From contig NZ_MDEB01000005.1 of assembly GCF_002939945.1 (NCBI RefSeq), forward strand, positions 278,269-342,268: DNA of 64,000 bases, given 5' to 3'. How positions within the stretch are numbered: the stretch's first letter is position 1; each line of letters starts with the position of its first letter. The position numbers and the translations under genes were made by a program. This document shows, in pieces, positions 1 to 10,336 of this stretch. Below the pieces are notes generated by a model, which saw only the letters and a list, made by a program, of their open reading frames with translations, was not told the DNA's origin and searched no databases. The DNA comes from Xanthomonas arboricola pv. populi. GTDB taxonomy: Bacteria > Pseudomonadota > Gammaproteobacteria > Xanthomonadales > Xanthomonadaceae.

Positions 1-834
1 GACCACGGCGGTGGCCACCTCCAGCAACTGGTCGCGGGTGACGAACCCGATGACATTGGCCACGCGCGGCCAGGTTTCCGCATCGCTGTGGCTGGCGCCC
101 ATACCGCCGCCGATGCTGACGTTATAGCCGAGCAACTCGCCCTCGCGCAGGATCGCGATGAAGCCCAGATCGTTGGCGAACACGTCCACATCGTTGAGCG
201 GCGGCGCGGCGAAACCGATCTTGAACTTGCGCGGCAGATAGCGGTCGCCGTAGATCGGTTCTTCTTCGTTGCCGGAGCCGGATACGCGCTCTTCGTCCAG
301 CCAGATCTCGTAATACGCCCGCGTGTTCGGCAACAGATGCTCTGACACCCGCGCGGCATCGGCATACAGCGTGGCATGCGCCTGCGACAGCAGCGGATTG
401 GCGGCGACCTGCACGTTGCGATTGACATCGCCGCAGGCGGCCAGCGTGTCGATCAAGGTGGCGTTGATCGCCTGCATGGTCGCCTTGAGTTCGCGCTTGA
501 TCACGCCATGGAACTGGAACGCCTGGCGCGTGGTGATGCGCAGCGAATGATTGGCGTACCGCGTGGCAATGCCATCCAGCGCCAGCCACTGCGTGGGCGA
601 AATCACCCCGCCCGGCGTGCGCGTACGGATCATGAACTGGTATGCCGGTTCGAGCTTTTGCCGACGCCGCTCATCGCGGATGTCGCGATCGTCCTGCTGG
701 TAGCTGCCGTGGTACTTGATCAGGGTCTGATCGTCCTCGCGCAGGGCCCCGGTCACCGCATCGGCCAGGCTCTGTTCCAGCGACCCGCGCAGACGGCGAC
801 TTTCGGATTTGATGTCTTCGACGGAATGGGTCAT
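1..834 (-). CDS. cysI: Sulfite reductase (NADPH) hemoprotein beta subunit, N-terminal part, runs off the left edge
   Basis: This is the first 278 codons of CysI, the siroheme/4Fe-4S subunit that reduces sulfite to sulfide with electrons from CysJ. The reading frame is open from the ATG at 834 to base 1, and the rest of the usual ~570 residues lies outside the window. Family stretches read directly include [49 protein letters not shown] and YLPRKFKIG. The siroheme/cluster cysteines would be off-window. It follows cysJ on the same strand with a repeat element in the 108-base gap. That repeat abuts the start codon, so no Shine-Dalgarno sequence is visible. Identity is secure. Confidence 0.95.
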   Translation of the reverse strand, partial: MTHSVEDIKSESRRLRGSLEQSLADAVTGALREDDQTLIKYHGSYQQDDRDIRDERRRQKLEPAYQFMIRTRTPGGVISPTQWLALDGIATRYANHSLRITTRQAFQFHGVIKRELKATMQAINATLIDTLAACGDVNRNVQVAANPLLSQAHATLYADAARVSEHLLPNTRAYYEIWLDEERVSGSGNEEEPIYGDRYLPRKFKIGFAAPPLNDVDVFANDLGFIAILREGELLGYNVSIGGGMGASHSDAETWPRVANVIGFVTRDQLLEVATAVV

Positions 835-940
835 GGGAATCGGGAGTCGGGAATGGGGAATCGTAAGAAGCGGCTTGGTCTGCCGGGAGAATTTAGTTGC
901 GGACTGTACCGATTCCCGATTCCCCACTCCCGATTCCCGG
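835..940. repeat. Paired inverted GGGAATC-type repeat, copy A (cysJ/cysI junction)
   Basis: Two arms of about 30 bases, 835-863 and 910-940, are near reverse complements. Each is made of short GGGAATC/GGGAGTC units. A spacer of ~46 bases (864-909) separates them and is not conserved in the other copies. The element fills the cysJ-cysI intercistronic gap and touches the cysI start codon. Copies B (3886-3991) and C (32585-32707) have the same layout. It behaves like a REP/MITE-type intergenic element. Confidence 0.85.
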
Positions 941-942
941 CG

Positions 943-2790
943 CTAATAAACATCGCGTGCATATCGCCCCTCCACTTGCAGCTGGGTGAGATAGGCCGCG
1001 GCGGCTTCCGCGTCCAGGGCGCCGTGGGTGGCGACGATGTCGAGCAGGGCGGCGTGCACGTCCTTGCCCATGCCGATGGCGCCGCACACGTACAGATGCG
1101 CGCCGCCCTGCAGCCAGGCATAGACCTCGGCGCCGCGCGCGCGCAGGCGCTGCTGCACGTAGATCTTTTCGGCCTGGTCGCGTGAGAACGCGACTTCCAG
1201 TGCGTGCAGTTCGCCGCGCTGCAAGGCCTGCTGCCATTCGGCCTGATACAGGAAATCGGTATTGAAATGCTGGGCGCCGAAGAACAGCCAGTTGCGGCCC
1301 CTGGCGCCGGTTTCGGCGCGTTCCTGCACGAAGCCGCGGAACGGTGCCACGCCGGTGCCCGGGCCGATCATCAAAATGTCGCGATCGGGGTCGGCCGGCA
1401 CCCGGAAGCGCTCGTTCGGCTCGATGTAGACCGGGGCGGTGTCGCCTTCGCGCAGTGCGGCAAGAAAGCCGCTGGCTGAGCCCAGGTGCGCATGCCCGTG
1501 CGCCTGGTAGGTGAGTTCGTCCACCACCAGATGCACCTCCTCGCCCACACGCTTGCGGCTGGAGGCGATCGAGTACAGGCGCGGTGTGAGTGGACGCAGC
1601 GCGGCCAGCAGGCCGGCATGGTCCCAATCCGCCGGCCAGCGTCGCAGCACGTCGATCAGCTGGTGATCGGCGAGCAATGACGCCAGGCCGGCGGTCTGGG
1701 TCGGGGTGAGCAGCGCTTGCAGCTCGTCGGCGCGCGCACGCTCGGCATGTGCGGCCAGCAGCGGCCGCGACAGCTTGGTCAGTTCGCGCCGGGTGGCCAG
1801 CCACTCGTGCAAGGCCAGCGTCTCTTCGCCGACGGTGACCGCGGCATGACCATCCAGGCGCAGCGTCTGCAGCACCGCATCCACCAGCGCGGGCGGATTG
1901 CGATGGCGGATCCCCAGCGCATCGCCGGGCTCGTAGCTCAACCCGCTGCCTTCCAGCGAAAATTCCAGATGGCGCACGCGCTTGCCCGGCAAGGCGTATA
2001 CGCGGAACTGCGGGCCCTTGAAGTCGCGCCCGCTGACAATCTGGTTGGCCAGCAATTCGGCAGGGAAGGGCTGCTGATGCGACCACACCGGCGCGGCCGC
2101 ACTGCTGCGCAACGGCGTGATGGTGGCCGATGGCGGGCCGCTCCTGAGCTGTTCGCGTGCGTGCTTGAGCGCTTGCGCGCGCCACGGCGCAGCGACGCTG
2201 TCGATATCCAGATCGGCTTCGCCGCGCGGCTGCACGCGGCTGCCGCCAAGTTCGGCCAGGCGGTCGTCGATGCGGCGGGCGATGCCGCAGAATTCCGCGT
2301 AACTGGAATCGCCCAGGCCCAGCACCGCGTACTTGAGCTCGGGCAGCTTGGGCGCGCGGCGGCTGGCCAGGAATTCCACCAGCCCGATCGCATCGTCCGG
2401 TGGGTCGCCTTCGCCCTGGGTGCTGATGACCACGTAGAGCAGCCGCTCGCTGGCCAGTTCGCGGGTGGGGTACTGGTCGGCGCGCAGCAGGCGCACGCTC
2501 AGGCCGGCGGCCTCGGCCTCGGCCGCCAGCCGCTCGGCTTCGCGGCGGGCATTGCCGGTCTGGCTGCCGTACAGCACGGTCAGGCGCTGGCTTTCCTGCG
2601 GGTGCGCGTGCAGCTGGCCGCCTGGCAACACCGCCAACGAGCGCGGCGGCTGGCCTTGTGCCAGCCCGGCGGTGTAACCGGACAGCCACCACAGCGATGC
2701 GGCATCCAGGCCGTCGACCAACCGTTCCAGTAGCGCCTTGCGCTCGTCGGGCAAGGGGCTGGGCGGTAGCGCGGAACTGGCGGCGGTCAT
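943..2790 (-). CDS. cysJ: Sulfite reductase (NADPH) flavoprotein alpha subunit
   Basis: This 615-residue CysJ passes electrons from NADPH through FAD and FMN to CysI in cytoplasmic sulfate assimilation. The FMN-binding flavodoxin domain is in the first ~220 residues (VLYGSQTGNA; STQGEGDPP; VLGLGDSSYAEFCG). The FAD domain follows (PRLYSIASS; HLGSASGFL), then the NADPH domain (MIGPGTGVAPFRGF; LFFGAQH; YVCGAIGMGKDV), and it ends in the family-typical Y. Length matches the enterobacterial protein (~600). It is divergent from cysD with ~180 bases between starts, where a CysB-type activator would be expected, though no site was recognised. It lies upstream of cysI on the same strand. Confidence 0.96.
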   Translation of the reverse strand: MTAASSALPPSPLPDERKALLERLVDGLDAASLWWLSGYTAGLAQGQPPRSLAVLPGGQLHAHPQESQRLTVLYGSQTGNARREAERLAAEAEAAGLSVRLLRADQYPTRELASERLLYVVISTQGEGDPPDDAIGLVEFLASRRAPKLPELKYAVLGLGDSSYAEFCGIARRIDDRLAELGGSRVQPRGEADLDIDSVAAPWRAQALKHAREQLRSGPPSATITPLRSSAAAPVWSHQQPFPAELLANQIVSGRDFKGPQFRVYALPGKRVRHLEFSLEGSGLSYEPGDALGIRHRNPPALVDAVLQTLRLDGHAAVTVGEETLALHEWLATRRELTKLSRPLLAAHAERARADELQALLTPTQTAGLASLLADHQLIDVLRRWPADWDHAGLLAALRPLTPRLYSIASSRKRVGEEVHLVVDELTYQAHGHAHLGSASGFLAALREGDTAPVYIEPNERFRVPADPDRDILMIGPGTGVAPFRGFVQERAETGARGRNWLFFGAQHFNTDFLYQAEWQQALQRGELHALEVAFSRDQAEKIYVQQRLRARGAEVYAWLQGGAHLYVCGAIGMGKDVHAALLDIVATHGALDAEAAAAYLTQLQVEGRYARDVY

Positions 2791-2970
2791 TCGGATCCAG
2801 GGCGGTTGATGAGACCAGCGATGTTAGGGATGCGTTGCCGCGGCCAGAAAGGATGAGCCGTTATCGCGTTATGCCGGCCGCTTATTTGGGTGCGGGCGGC
2901 CGGCGCCACACACTGCGGCGCCTTGCCCTACCATCGGCTGGTCTGCCCCGCCGACGCCCACGACACCCCG

Positions 2971-3879
2971 ATGACCCTGTTGCCCCTGTCACACCTGGAT
3001 CGGCTCGAGGCCGAAAGCATCCATATCCTGCGCGAGGTCGCCGCCGAATTCCGGGCCCCGGTGATGCTGTATTCGGTGGGCAAGGACAGCTCGGTGCTGC
3101 TGCACCTGCTGCTCAAGGCCTTCGCGCCGTCGCCGCCACCGATTCCGTTACTGCATGTGGACACGCGCTGGAAGTTCGGCGAGATGATCGCCTTCCGCGA
3201 CCGCCGCGCGGCCGAGACCGGCGTGGACCTGCGCGTGCACATCAATCCCGACGGTATCGCCCAGGACGTCGGCCCGATCAGCCACGGTGCGGCGGTACAT
3301 ACCGACATCATGAAGACCCAGGGCCTGAAGCAGGCGCTGGAGCAGGGCGGTTTCGATGCGGCGATCGGCGGGGCACGCCGCGACGAGGAGAAATCGCGCG
3401 CCAAGGAGCGCGTGTTCTCGTTCCGCAACGCACGTCATCGCTGGGACCCCAAGAACCAGCGCCCGGAGTTGTGGAATCTCTACAACGCGCGCACCAAACC
3501 CGGCGAAAGCGTGCGCGTGTTTCCGCTGTCCAACTGGACCGAGCTGGATATCTGGCTGTACATCTACCGCGAACGGATACCGGTGGTGCCGCTGTACTTC
3601 GCCGCGCCGCGCCCGGTGGTGGAGCGCGACGGCGCCTGGATCATGGTCGACGACGACCGCCTGCCGCTGCGCGATGGCGAGACGCCGCAACTGCGCTCGG
3701 TGCGCTTCCGCACGCTGGGCTGCTATCCGCTGACCGGCGCGATCGAATCGAGGGCAGACACGCTGGAAGCGGTGATCGCCGAAATGCTGGTCAGCACCAG
3801 CTCCGAACGCCAGGGCCGCATGATCGACCATGCGCCCGGTGCGTCGATGGAACAGAAGAAGCTTGAGGGGTATTTTTGA
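2971..3879 (+). CDS. cysD: Sulfate adenylyltransferase subunit 2 (ATP sulfurylase small subunit)
   Basis: CysD (302 residues from this ATG) is the catalytic ATP sulfurylase subunit. With the CysN GTPase it makes adenosine 5'-phosphosulfate from ATP and sulfate. Visible features are [16 protein letters not shown] near the N-terminus, the PP-loop [34 protein letters not shown] and [11 protein letters not shown]. The frame stays open upstream to 2890, but ATG 2971 gives the canonical family N-terminus and length. Its TGA (3877-3879) shares one base with the cysN ATG, so translation is probably coupled. Confidence 0.96.
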   Translation: MTLLPLSHLDRLEAESIHILREVAAEFRAPVMLYSVGKDSSVLLHLLLKAFAPSPPPIPLLHVDTRWKFGEMIAFRDRRAAETGVDLRVHINPDGIAQDVGPISHGAAVHTDIMKTQGLKQALEQGGFDAAIGGARRDEEKSRAKERVFSFRNARHRWDPKNQRPELWNLYNARTKPGESVRVFPLSNWTELDIWLYIYRERIPVVPLYFAAPRPVVERDGAWIMVDDDRLPLRDGETPQLRSVRFRTLGCYPLTGAIESRADTLEAVIAEMLVSTSSERQGRMIDHAPGASMEQKKLEGYF

Positions 3880-5855
3880 TGGGCAGGGAATCGGGAGTCG
3901 GGAATGGAGAATCGGAACAGCAGCTCGCTGCAAACGTCGCGACGCAGGAAGACGCCTTTGCGATTCCCGATTCCCCACTCCCGAATCCCGGCGCCATCGG
4001 CGCCTACCTGCATCAACACGAATCAAAGCCGCTGCTGCGCTTCATTACCTGCGGCAGCGTGGACGATGGCAAGAGCACGCTGATCGGGCGGTTGTTGTAC
4101 GACAGCAAGCGGCTGTTCGACGATCAGCTTGCCGCGCTGGAGAGCGATAGCCGGCGGCATGGCACGCAGGGCGAGGGTATCGACTATGCGTTGCTGATGG
4201 ATGGGCTGGCCGCCGAGCGGGAGCAGGGCATCACCATCGATGTGGCGTACCGTTACTTCGATACCGACCAGCGCAAGTTCATCGTCGCCGACTGCCCCGG
4301 GCATGAGCAGTACACGCGCAACATGGCCACCGGCGCATCCACTGCCGATGTCGCGGTGGTGCTGGTGGATGCGCGCAAGGGACTGTTGGCGCAGACGCGC
4401 CGGCACAGTTACATCGTGTCGTTGCTGGGTATCGGCCACGTGGTGCTGGCGGTCAACAAGATGGATCTGGTGGACTACGACGCGCAGGTGTTTTCCGACA
4501 TCGCCGAGGGCTATCGCGCGCTGGCCGCGCAGCTGGGCATCGCCGATGTGCAGTGCATTCCGTTGTCGGCACTGGCTGGCGACAATCTGTCCAGCGCCTC
4601 GACGCGGATGCCGTGGTACCGCGGCCCGCATCTGTTGCAGCACCTTGAAAGCGTGCAGTTGGAAGCGCCGGAAGCCGGCAGCGGCTTCCGGCTGCCGGTG
4701 CAGTGGGTCAATCGCCCCCACCAGCACTTTCGTGGCTACGCCGGCACCATCGCGGCCGGGCAGGTGCGGGTGGGCGATGCCGTGGTGGTGGTGCCATCCG
4801 GGCGCCGCACGCAGGTGGCATCGGTGCTGGATGCCAACGGCGAGGTGGGCAGCGCACGCGCCGGTCAGGCGGTCACGCTGACCTTGCGCGAGGAGATCGA
4901 CATCAGCCGCGGCGATATCATCGCCGCCGTCGACGACCCGCCGGAAGTGGCCGACCAGTTCGCCGCGCATCTGCTGTGGATGGACGATGCCGCCTTGCTG
5001 CCGGGCCGCCCGTACTGGCTCAAGATCGGCACGCGTAACGTCACCGCGAGCATCAGCGAGATCAAGCACAAGGTCGATGTGAACACGCAGGAGCGGCTGG
5101 CCGCCAAGCGGCTGGAGCTCAATGAGGTGGGCTACTGCAATCTGGCGCTGGACGAGCCGATCGCGTTCGCGCCGTATGCGCGCAACCGCGTACTGGGCGG
5201 CTTCATCCTGGTCGATCGGCAGAGCAATGCCACGGTGGCCGCCGGCACGCTGGAGTTTGCGCTACGCCGCGCCGGCAACGTGCACTGGCAACATCTGGAC
5301 GTCGATCGCGCCGCGCGTGCGCGCATCAAGGGCCAAGCGCCGCGCGTGCTGTGGTTCACCGGCTTGTCGGGCGCGGGCAAATCCACTGTCGCCAATCTGG
5401 TCGACAAGCGGCTGCATGCGCTGGGCTATCACACCTTCATCCTGGACGGCGACAACGTGCGCCACGGGCTCAACCGCGATCTGGGCTTCACCGACGAAGA
5501 CCGCGTGGAAAACATCCGCCGCGTGGCCGAGGTGGCACGCCTGATGGCCGATGCCGGCCTGATCGTGCTGGTGAGCTTCATCTCGCCGTTCCGTGCCGAG
5601 CGGCAACTGGCGCGCGAGCGGTTCGACGACGGGCAATTCGTCGAGGTGTTCGTGGACGTGCCGCTTGCGGTCGCCGAGGCGCGCGATGTGAAGGGGCTGT
5701 ACCGCAAGGCGCGGGCCGGGCAGATTCCCAACTTCACCGGCATCGATTCGCCCTACGAGGCACCGGAGGCGCCGGAGGTCCATCTTCACGCCGATGGTGA
5801 GAACGTAGAGGCGCTGGCACGTCATGTGCTCGAGTTTCTCGAATTGGAACGTTGA
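3879..5855 (+). CDS. cysNC: Bifunctional sulfate adenylyltransferase subunit 1 / adenylylsulfate kinase
   Basis: This is a 658-residue fusion. Residues ~50-470 are CysN, an EF-Tu-like GTPase with P-loop GSVDDGKST (59-67), [11 protein letters not shown] (~137) and NKMDLVD (~192), which drives APS synthesis by CysD. Residues ~480-658 are APS kinase CysC, with P-loop GLSGAGKST (~495) and [10 protein letters not shown], which makes PAPS. The first ~38 residues are odd: they are encoded by both arms of the GGGAATC repeat (reading [11 protein letters not shown] and [10 protein letters not shown]) and lack a counterpart in normal CysN, which begins near the [14 protein letters not shown] segment. 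The start is the ATG overlapping the cysD stop; a start inside the repeat cannot be excluded. Confidence 0.95.
   Translation: MGRESGVGNGESEQQLAANVATQEDAFAIPDSPLPNPGAIGAYLHQHESKPLLRFITCGSVDDGKSTLIGRLLYDSKRLFDDQLAALESDSRRHGTQGEGIDYALLMDGLAAEREQGITIDVAYRYFDTDQRKFIVADCPGHEQYTRNMATGASTADVAVVLVDARKGLLAQTRRHSYIVSLLGIGHVVLAVNKMDLVDYDAQVFSDIAEGYRALAAQLGIADVQCIPLSALAGDNLSSASTRMPWYRGPHLLQHLESVQLEAPEAGSGFRLPVQWVNRPHQHFRGYAGTIAAGQVRVGDAVVVVPSGRRTQVASVLDANGEVGSARAGQAVTLTLREEIDISRGDIIAAVDDPPEVADQFAAHLLWMDDAALLPGRPYWLKIGTRNVTASISEIKHKVDVNTQERLAAKRLELNEVGYCNLALDEPIAFAPYARNRVLGGFILVDRQSNATVAAGTLEFALRRAGNVHWQHLDVDRAARARIKGQAPRVLWFTGLSGAGKSTVANLVDKRLHALGYHTFILDGDNVRHGLNRDLGFTDEDRVENIRRVAEVARLMADAGLIVLVSFISPFRAERQLARERFDDGQFVEVFVDVPLAVAEARDVKGLYRKARAGQIPNFTGIDSPYEAPEAPEVHLHADGENVEALARHVLEFLELER
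3886..3991. repeat. Paired inverted GGGAATC-type repeat, copy B (inside the cysN 5' end)
   Basis: The arms are 3886-3915 and 3961-3991, with a ~45-base spacer; the layout matches copy A. It begins a few bases after the cysN ATG and stays in frame through both arms, so it is translated as an N-terminal extension of CysNC. Confidence 0.85.
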
Positions 5856-5974
5856 CCAGCGCATCGCGCCGACGACAGCAAGGGTCTTTGGTCATGGTGC
5901 AAAGCACGCCCCTTCTGTCAACTCCATGGCGGCTAGGTCGTTAAACTTTCGACGTACCCCGCCAGGATGTTCTG

Positions 5975-7060
5975 ATGCTTGTTCGACCCAGCGCGCGTTT
6001 CGGCGCAGCGCTCTTGTTGGCCGTCGTGCTGGCCGGTTGTAGCCGTCAGGCCGCCGCGCCTGCCGCCGCCAAACCCATCCCGGTGGCTGTGCAGGCGGTG
6101 ACCACCCAGCCCTGGAACTCGACCGTGCAGTCGATCGCCACCGTGCGCGCGCGCGAATCGGTGGCGCTGACCGCGGCGGTCAGCGATGTGGTGGAGCAGG
6201 TCAATTTCGACAGTGGCGACGAGGTCGAGGCCGGGCAGCTGCTGCTGCGCCTGCGCGGCAATTCGCAGCAGGCGGCGCTGACCGCCGCCCAGGCCACCTT
6301 CGAAGAAACCGATCAGCTGTACCGGCGCCAGTTGAGTCTGGTTGGTCAGCAGCTGGTGGCCAAATCCACCGTCGATACGCAGCGCGCGCTGCGCGATGCG
6401 GCGCAGGCGCGCGTGCAGCAGATGCGCGCGGAGATCACCGACCGCGAAGTGCGCGCGCCGTTCTCTGGCGTGCTCGGCATCCGCCAGATCAGCCCGGGCT
6501 CGTTGATCACCTCCAGCACGGTGATCGCCACGCTGGACGATGTGGCGCGCATGTACGTGGACTTCCAGGTGCCGGAGTCGCAGTTCGGCCTGGTGCAGCT
6601 CGGCAATACCGTCGATGGCACCGCGGCGGCGTACCCGGGCCAGCAGTTCGAAGGTGTGGTGGCGGCGATCGATTCGCGCATCGACGAGACCACCCGTTCG
6701 GTGACGGTGCGGGCGGATTTCCCCAACGGCGATCGCCGCCTGCGCCCGGGCATGTTGCTGGATGTGCGCCTGTTCCAGCCGGCGCGACAGGCGATGGTGA
6801 TCCCGGAGATTGCGGTGGTGCAGGTGGGGCGCGAGTCCTACGTGTTCCGGGTCAAACCCGACAGCAGCGTGGAGCGCGCCGACGTGCGCCTGGGCGAGCG
6901 CCGTGACGGCAAGGTGGAAATTCTCGACGGGGTCAAGGCCGGTGAGCGCATCGTGGTGGACGGCACCGGCAAGTTGCGTCCGGGCCTGAAGGTGGTCGAT
7001 CAGGCCGCGCCCGTGCCCGCATCGATACCGGCAGCGGCGCGCCCGCAGGCAGCCCGATGA
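5975..7060 (+). CDS. RND efflux periplasmic adaptor (membrane fusion lipoprotein)
   Basis: The 361-residue adaptor would bridge an inner-membrane RND pump and an outer-membrane channel. The N-terminus has a lipoprotein signal with lipobox LAGC (Cys22). A biotinyl-lipoyl-like half motif follows (SGDEVEAGQLLLRLRG), then a short helical hairpin (~90-140), the second lipoyl half (VRAPFSGVLGIRQISPGSLI) and beta-barrel segments (DETTRSVTVRADFPN; LRPGMLLDVRL). The short hairpin fits the HAE1/MexH-like adaptors. ATGA overlap couples it to the pump gene. No outer-membrane factor is adjacent, so it would rely on a TolC-like protein encoded elsewhere. Confidence 0.92.
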   Translation: MLVRPSARFGAALLLAVVLAGCSRQAAAPAAAKPIPVAVQAVTTQPWNSTVQSIATVRARESVALTAAVSDVVEQVNFDSGDEVEAGQLLLRLRGNSQQAALTAAQATFEETDQLYRRQLSLVGQQLVAKSTVDTQRALRDAAQARVQQMRAEITDREVRAPFSGVLGIRQISPGSLITSSTVIATLDDVARMYVDFQVPESQFGLVQLGNTVDGTAAAYPGQQFEGVVAAIDSRIDETTRSVTVRADFPNGDRRLRPGMLLDVRLFQPARQAMVIPEIAVVQVGRESYVFRVKPDSSVERADVRLGERRDGKVEILDGVKAGERIVVDGTGKLRPGLKVVDQAAPVPASIPAAARPQAAR

Positions 7061-10000
7061 AACTCTCCGACCTGTCCATTACCCGCCCGGTGATGGCGGT
7101 GGTGATGAGCCTGCTGCTGATCGTGCTGGGGGTGATGTCGTTCACCCGGCTCACATTGCGCGAGTTGCCGGCGATCGACCCGCCGATCGTGTCGGTGGAT
7201 GTGGAATACACCGGCGCCTCGGCCGCGGTGGTGGAAAGCCGCATCACGCAGGTACTGGAAGATGCGCTGGCCGGCATCGAAGGGATCGAGACCATCGAGG
7301 CGCGCAGCCGCAATGGTTCTTCCGATATCAGTATCGAATTCGTGCAGTCGCGCGATGTGGAAGCCGCCGCCAACGACGTGCGCGATGCGGTCAGCCGTGT
7401 CTCCGACCGCATGCCCGACCAGGCGCGGCCGCCGGAGATTTCCAAGGTCGAGGCCGACGCCGACCCCATCCTCTGGCTCAACATGAGCTCCAGCACGATG
7501 GACACGCTGCAGCTGTCCGACTACGCCGAGCGCTATGTGGTGGACCGCTTCTCCAGCCTGGACGGCGTGGCGCAGGTGCGTATCGGCGGGCGCCAGCGCT
7601 ATGCAATGCGCATCTGGCTGGACCGCGATCAACTGGCCGCGCGCGAACTCACCGTGGCCGATGTGGAAGCGGCGCTGCAGAACGAGAACGTGGAGCTGCC
7701 GGCCGGCAGCATCGAATCGGCGCAGCGCGATTTCACCTTGCGCGTGGAGCGCAGTTATCTCAAGCCCGAGGACTTCGCCAAGCTGCCGCTCAGCAAGGGC
7801 GAGGGCGGCTATGTGGTGCGTCTGGGCGACGTAGCCAGGGTCGAGCTGACCTCAGCCGAGCGACGCGCCTATTTCCAGAGCAACGGCGTGCCCAATGTGG
7901 GCCTGGGTATCGTACGCAACTCCACCGCCAACGCGTTGGACGTTGCACGCGCGGCGCGCGCGCAGGCCGAGGAAGTGCAGAAATCGCTGCCGCAGGGCAC
8001 CAACATCTTCGTCGCCTTCGACACCACGACCTTCATCGATGCGGCGGTGGAGCGCGTGTATCACACGCTGATCGAAGCGGTGGTGCTGGTGCTGGTGGTG
8101 ATCTGGGTGTTTCTGGGCAGCGCACGCGCGGCCCTGATTCCCGCAGTGACGGTGCCGGTATGTCTGATCGCTGCATTCATCGCGCTGTACGCGTTCGATT
8201 TTTCGATCAACCTGCTGACCTTGCTTGCGCTGGTGCTGTGTATCGGCCTGGTGGTGGACGATGCCATCGTGGTGGTGGAGAACATCCAGCGCCGCATCGA
8301 TCTTGGCGAGCCGCCATTGGTGGCCGCCAAGCGCGGTACCGGCCAGGTCGCCTTCGCGGTGATCGCCACCACTGCGGTGCTGGTGGCGGTGTTCCTGCCG
8401 GTGGGCTTTCTGGAAGGTAATACCGGGCGCCTGTTCCGCGAGCTGGCGGTGGCATTGGCGGCGGCGGTAGCGATTTCGGCTTTCGTGGCGCTGACGCTGA
8501 CGCCGATGATGTCGTCCAAGCTGTTGCGCTCGCATGCGCAGGCCAGACCCAATCGCTTCCATCGCTGGTTCGACGGCCGCATGCAGGCGGTGTCCGGTGC
8601 GTACGGACGCTCGCTGCAGCGGCATGTGCATCGCACCTGGATCTTCGCGCTGCTGATGCTGTTGGCGCTGGGTGCCAGCGCGTGGTTGATGAGCCGGATT
8701 CCCTCCGAGCTGGCACCGGCCGAAGATCGCGGCAATTTCCAGATCATGATCGATGGGCCCGAGGGCGCCGGCTTCGATTACACCGTAGGGCAGATGCATC
8801 AGGTCGAGGCGATTCTCGGCCCCTACGTGGGACCGGACAAGCCGATCGTGCGCGCCAACCCGCGCGTGCCCGGCGGCTTCGGCAGCAGCGAGGAGATGCA
8901 CACTGGCCGGGTCAGCGTGTTCCTGCAGGATTGGGAAAAACGCACGCGCCCGACCACCGACGTGGCCGACGAACTGCAGCAGAAACTCAACGTGCTCAGC
9001 GGTGTGCGTGCGCGCACGCAGGTGAGCGGCGGGTTGGTGCGTAGCCGCGGGCAGCCGTTCCAGCTGGTGCTGGGCGGGCCGGATTACGCGCAGATCGCGC
9101 AGTGGCGCGACCGCATCCTGCAGCGCATGGAAGCCAATCCCGGGCTGGTCGGTCCGGACTCCGACTACAAGGAAACCCGCCCGCAGATGCGCGTCAATAT
9201 CGACCGCCTGCGTGCGGCCGATCTGGGCGTGCCGGTCACCGCGATCGGTGGCGCGCTGGAGGCGATGATGGGCTCGCGCCGGGTGACCACATTCGTGGAC
9301 AACGGCGAGGAATACGACGTGATGCTGCAGGCCGGCCGCGAAGGCCGCATGGCGCCGGAAGACCTCACCGCCATCCGCGTGCGTTCCACGCGTGGCGAGC
9401 TGATTCCGCTGTCCAACCTGGTCACGCTCAGCGAAGTGGCCGAGGCCGGCACCTTGAATCGCTTCAACCGCCTGCGTGCGATCACCATCAGTGCCGGCCT
9501 GGCACCGGGCTACCCGCTCGGCGATGCGATCGCCTGGGCGCAGCAGACCGCACGCGAGGAATTGCCCGAGTACGCGCAGGTGGACTGGAAGGGCGAATCG
9601 CGCGAGTACCAGCAGTCCGGCAGCGCGGTGCTGCTGACCTTCGGCATGGCCTTGCTGGTGGTGTACCTGGTGCTGGCCGCGCAGTTCGAAAGCTTCGCCC
9701 ATCCGCTGGTGATCATGCTGACGGTGCCGTTGGCGGTGCTGGGTGCGCTGGTCGGGTTGTGGGTCACCGGCGGCACGCTCAACCTGTTCAGTCAGATCGG
9801 CATCGTGATGCTGGTGGGGCTGGCGGCCAAGAACGGCATCCTGATCGTGGAGTTCGCCAATCAGTTGCGCGACGAAGGCCGCAGCGTGCATGAGGCGATC
9901 GTGGAATCGGCATCGGTGCGCCTGCGTCCGATCCTGATGACCTCGATCGCCACCGTGGTCGGCGCGGTTCCGCTGGTGGTGGCCGGCGGGCCCGGCTCGG

Positions 10001-10182
10001 CCAGCCGCGCCACGATCGGTGTGGTGGTGATCTTCGGCGTGTCGCTGTCCACGTTGCTGTCGCTGTACGTGGTGCCGGCGTTCTACAGCCTGATCGCGCC
10101 CTTCACCAAGTCGCCCGAAGCGGTGGCGCGCGAGCTGGAAACCCTGGAGGCGCAGACGCCTTCGGTGGGTGGGCACGCCTGA
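7057..10182 (+). CDS. RND multidrug efflux permease (HAE1 type)
   Basis: This 1041-residue inner-membrane proton/drug antiporter is the normal AcrB-family length. TM1 starts at ~10. Two large periplasmic loops (~35-335 and ~555-860) separate the transmembrane blocks. Proton-relay residues are visible: paired Asp in TM4 (GLVVDDAIVVVENIQRR) and Lys in TM10 (LVGLAAKNGILIVEFANQ). LTPMMSSKLL and the C-terminal RLRPILMTS are also typical. Its start overlaps the adaptor stop (ATGA). Substrates cannot be read from sequence. Confidence 0.94.
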   Translation: MKLSDLSITRPVMAVVMSLLLIVLGVMSFTRLTLRELPAIDPPIVSVDVEYTGASAAVVESRITQVLEDALAGIEGIETIEARSRNGSSDISIEFVQSRDVEAAANDVRDAVSRVSDRMPDQARPPEISKVEADADPILWLNMSSSTMDTLQLSDYAERYVVDRFSSLDGVAQVRIGGRQRYAMRIWLDRDQLAARELTVADVEAALQNENVELPAGSIESAQRDFTLRVERSYLKPEDFAKLPLSKGEGGYVVRLGDVARVELTSAERRAYFQSNGVPNVGLGIVRNSTANALDVARAARAQAEEVQKSLPQGTNIFVAFDTTTFIDAAVERVYHTLIEAVVLVLVVIWVFLGSARAALIPAVTVPVCLIAAFIALYAFDFSINLLTLLALVLCIGLVVDDAIVVVENIQRRIDLGEPPLVAAKRGTGQVAFAVIATTAVLVAVFLPVGFLEGNTGRLFRELAVALAAAVAISAFVALTLTPMMSSKLLRSHAQARPNRFHRWFDGRMQAVSGAYGRSLQRHVHRTWIFALLMLLALGASAWLMSRIPSELAPAEDRGNFQIMIDGPEGAGFDYTVGQMHQVEAILGPYVGPDKPIVRANPRVPGGFGSSEEMHTGRVSVFLQDWEKRTRPTTDVADELQQKLNVLSGVRARTQVSGGLVRSRGQPFQLVLGGPDYAQIAQWRDRILQRMEANPGLVGPDSDYKETRPQMRVNIDRLRAADLGVPVTAIGGALEAMMGSRRVTTFVDNGEEYDVMLQAGREGRMAPEDLTAIRVRSTRGELIPLSNLVTLSEVAEAGTLNRFNRLRAITISAGLAPGYPLGDAIAWAQQTAREELPEYAQVDWKGESREYQQSGSAVLLTFGMALLVVYLVLAAQFESFAHPLVIMLTVPLAVLGALVGLWVTGGTLNLFSQIGIVMLVGLAAKNGILIVEFANQLRDEGRSVHEAIVESASVRLRPILMTSIATVVGAVPLVVAGGPGSASRATIGVVVIFGVSLSTLLSLYVVPAFYSLIAPFTKSPEAVARELETLEAQTPSVGGHA

Positions 10183-10336
10183 GCGCTGCCGGCCGCTGAC
10201 CGGCTGCGGTGCCATGCCCGTGCCTGGCGTGTGGGTGTCTGCGCATCCACCGCGTCGGCCGCGCGATGGCTAAGGTCACATGACAGTCATGCCCCGTTGT
10301 GGTCGACTTCCGTAGTTACCATGACCGGAATCGCCA

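Noticed and set aside
7852..10215. 787-codon open frame antisense to the RND permease
   Set aside because: High-GC shadow of an intact transporter gene; low-complexity Arg/His/Gln-rich translation with no domains.
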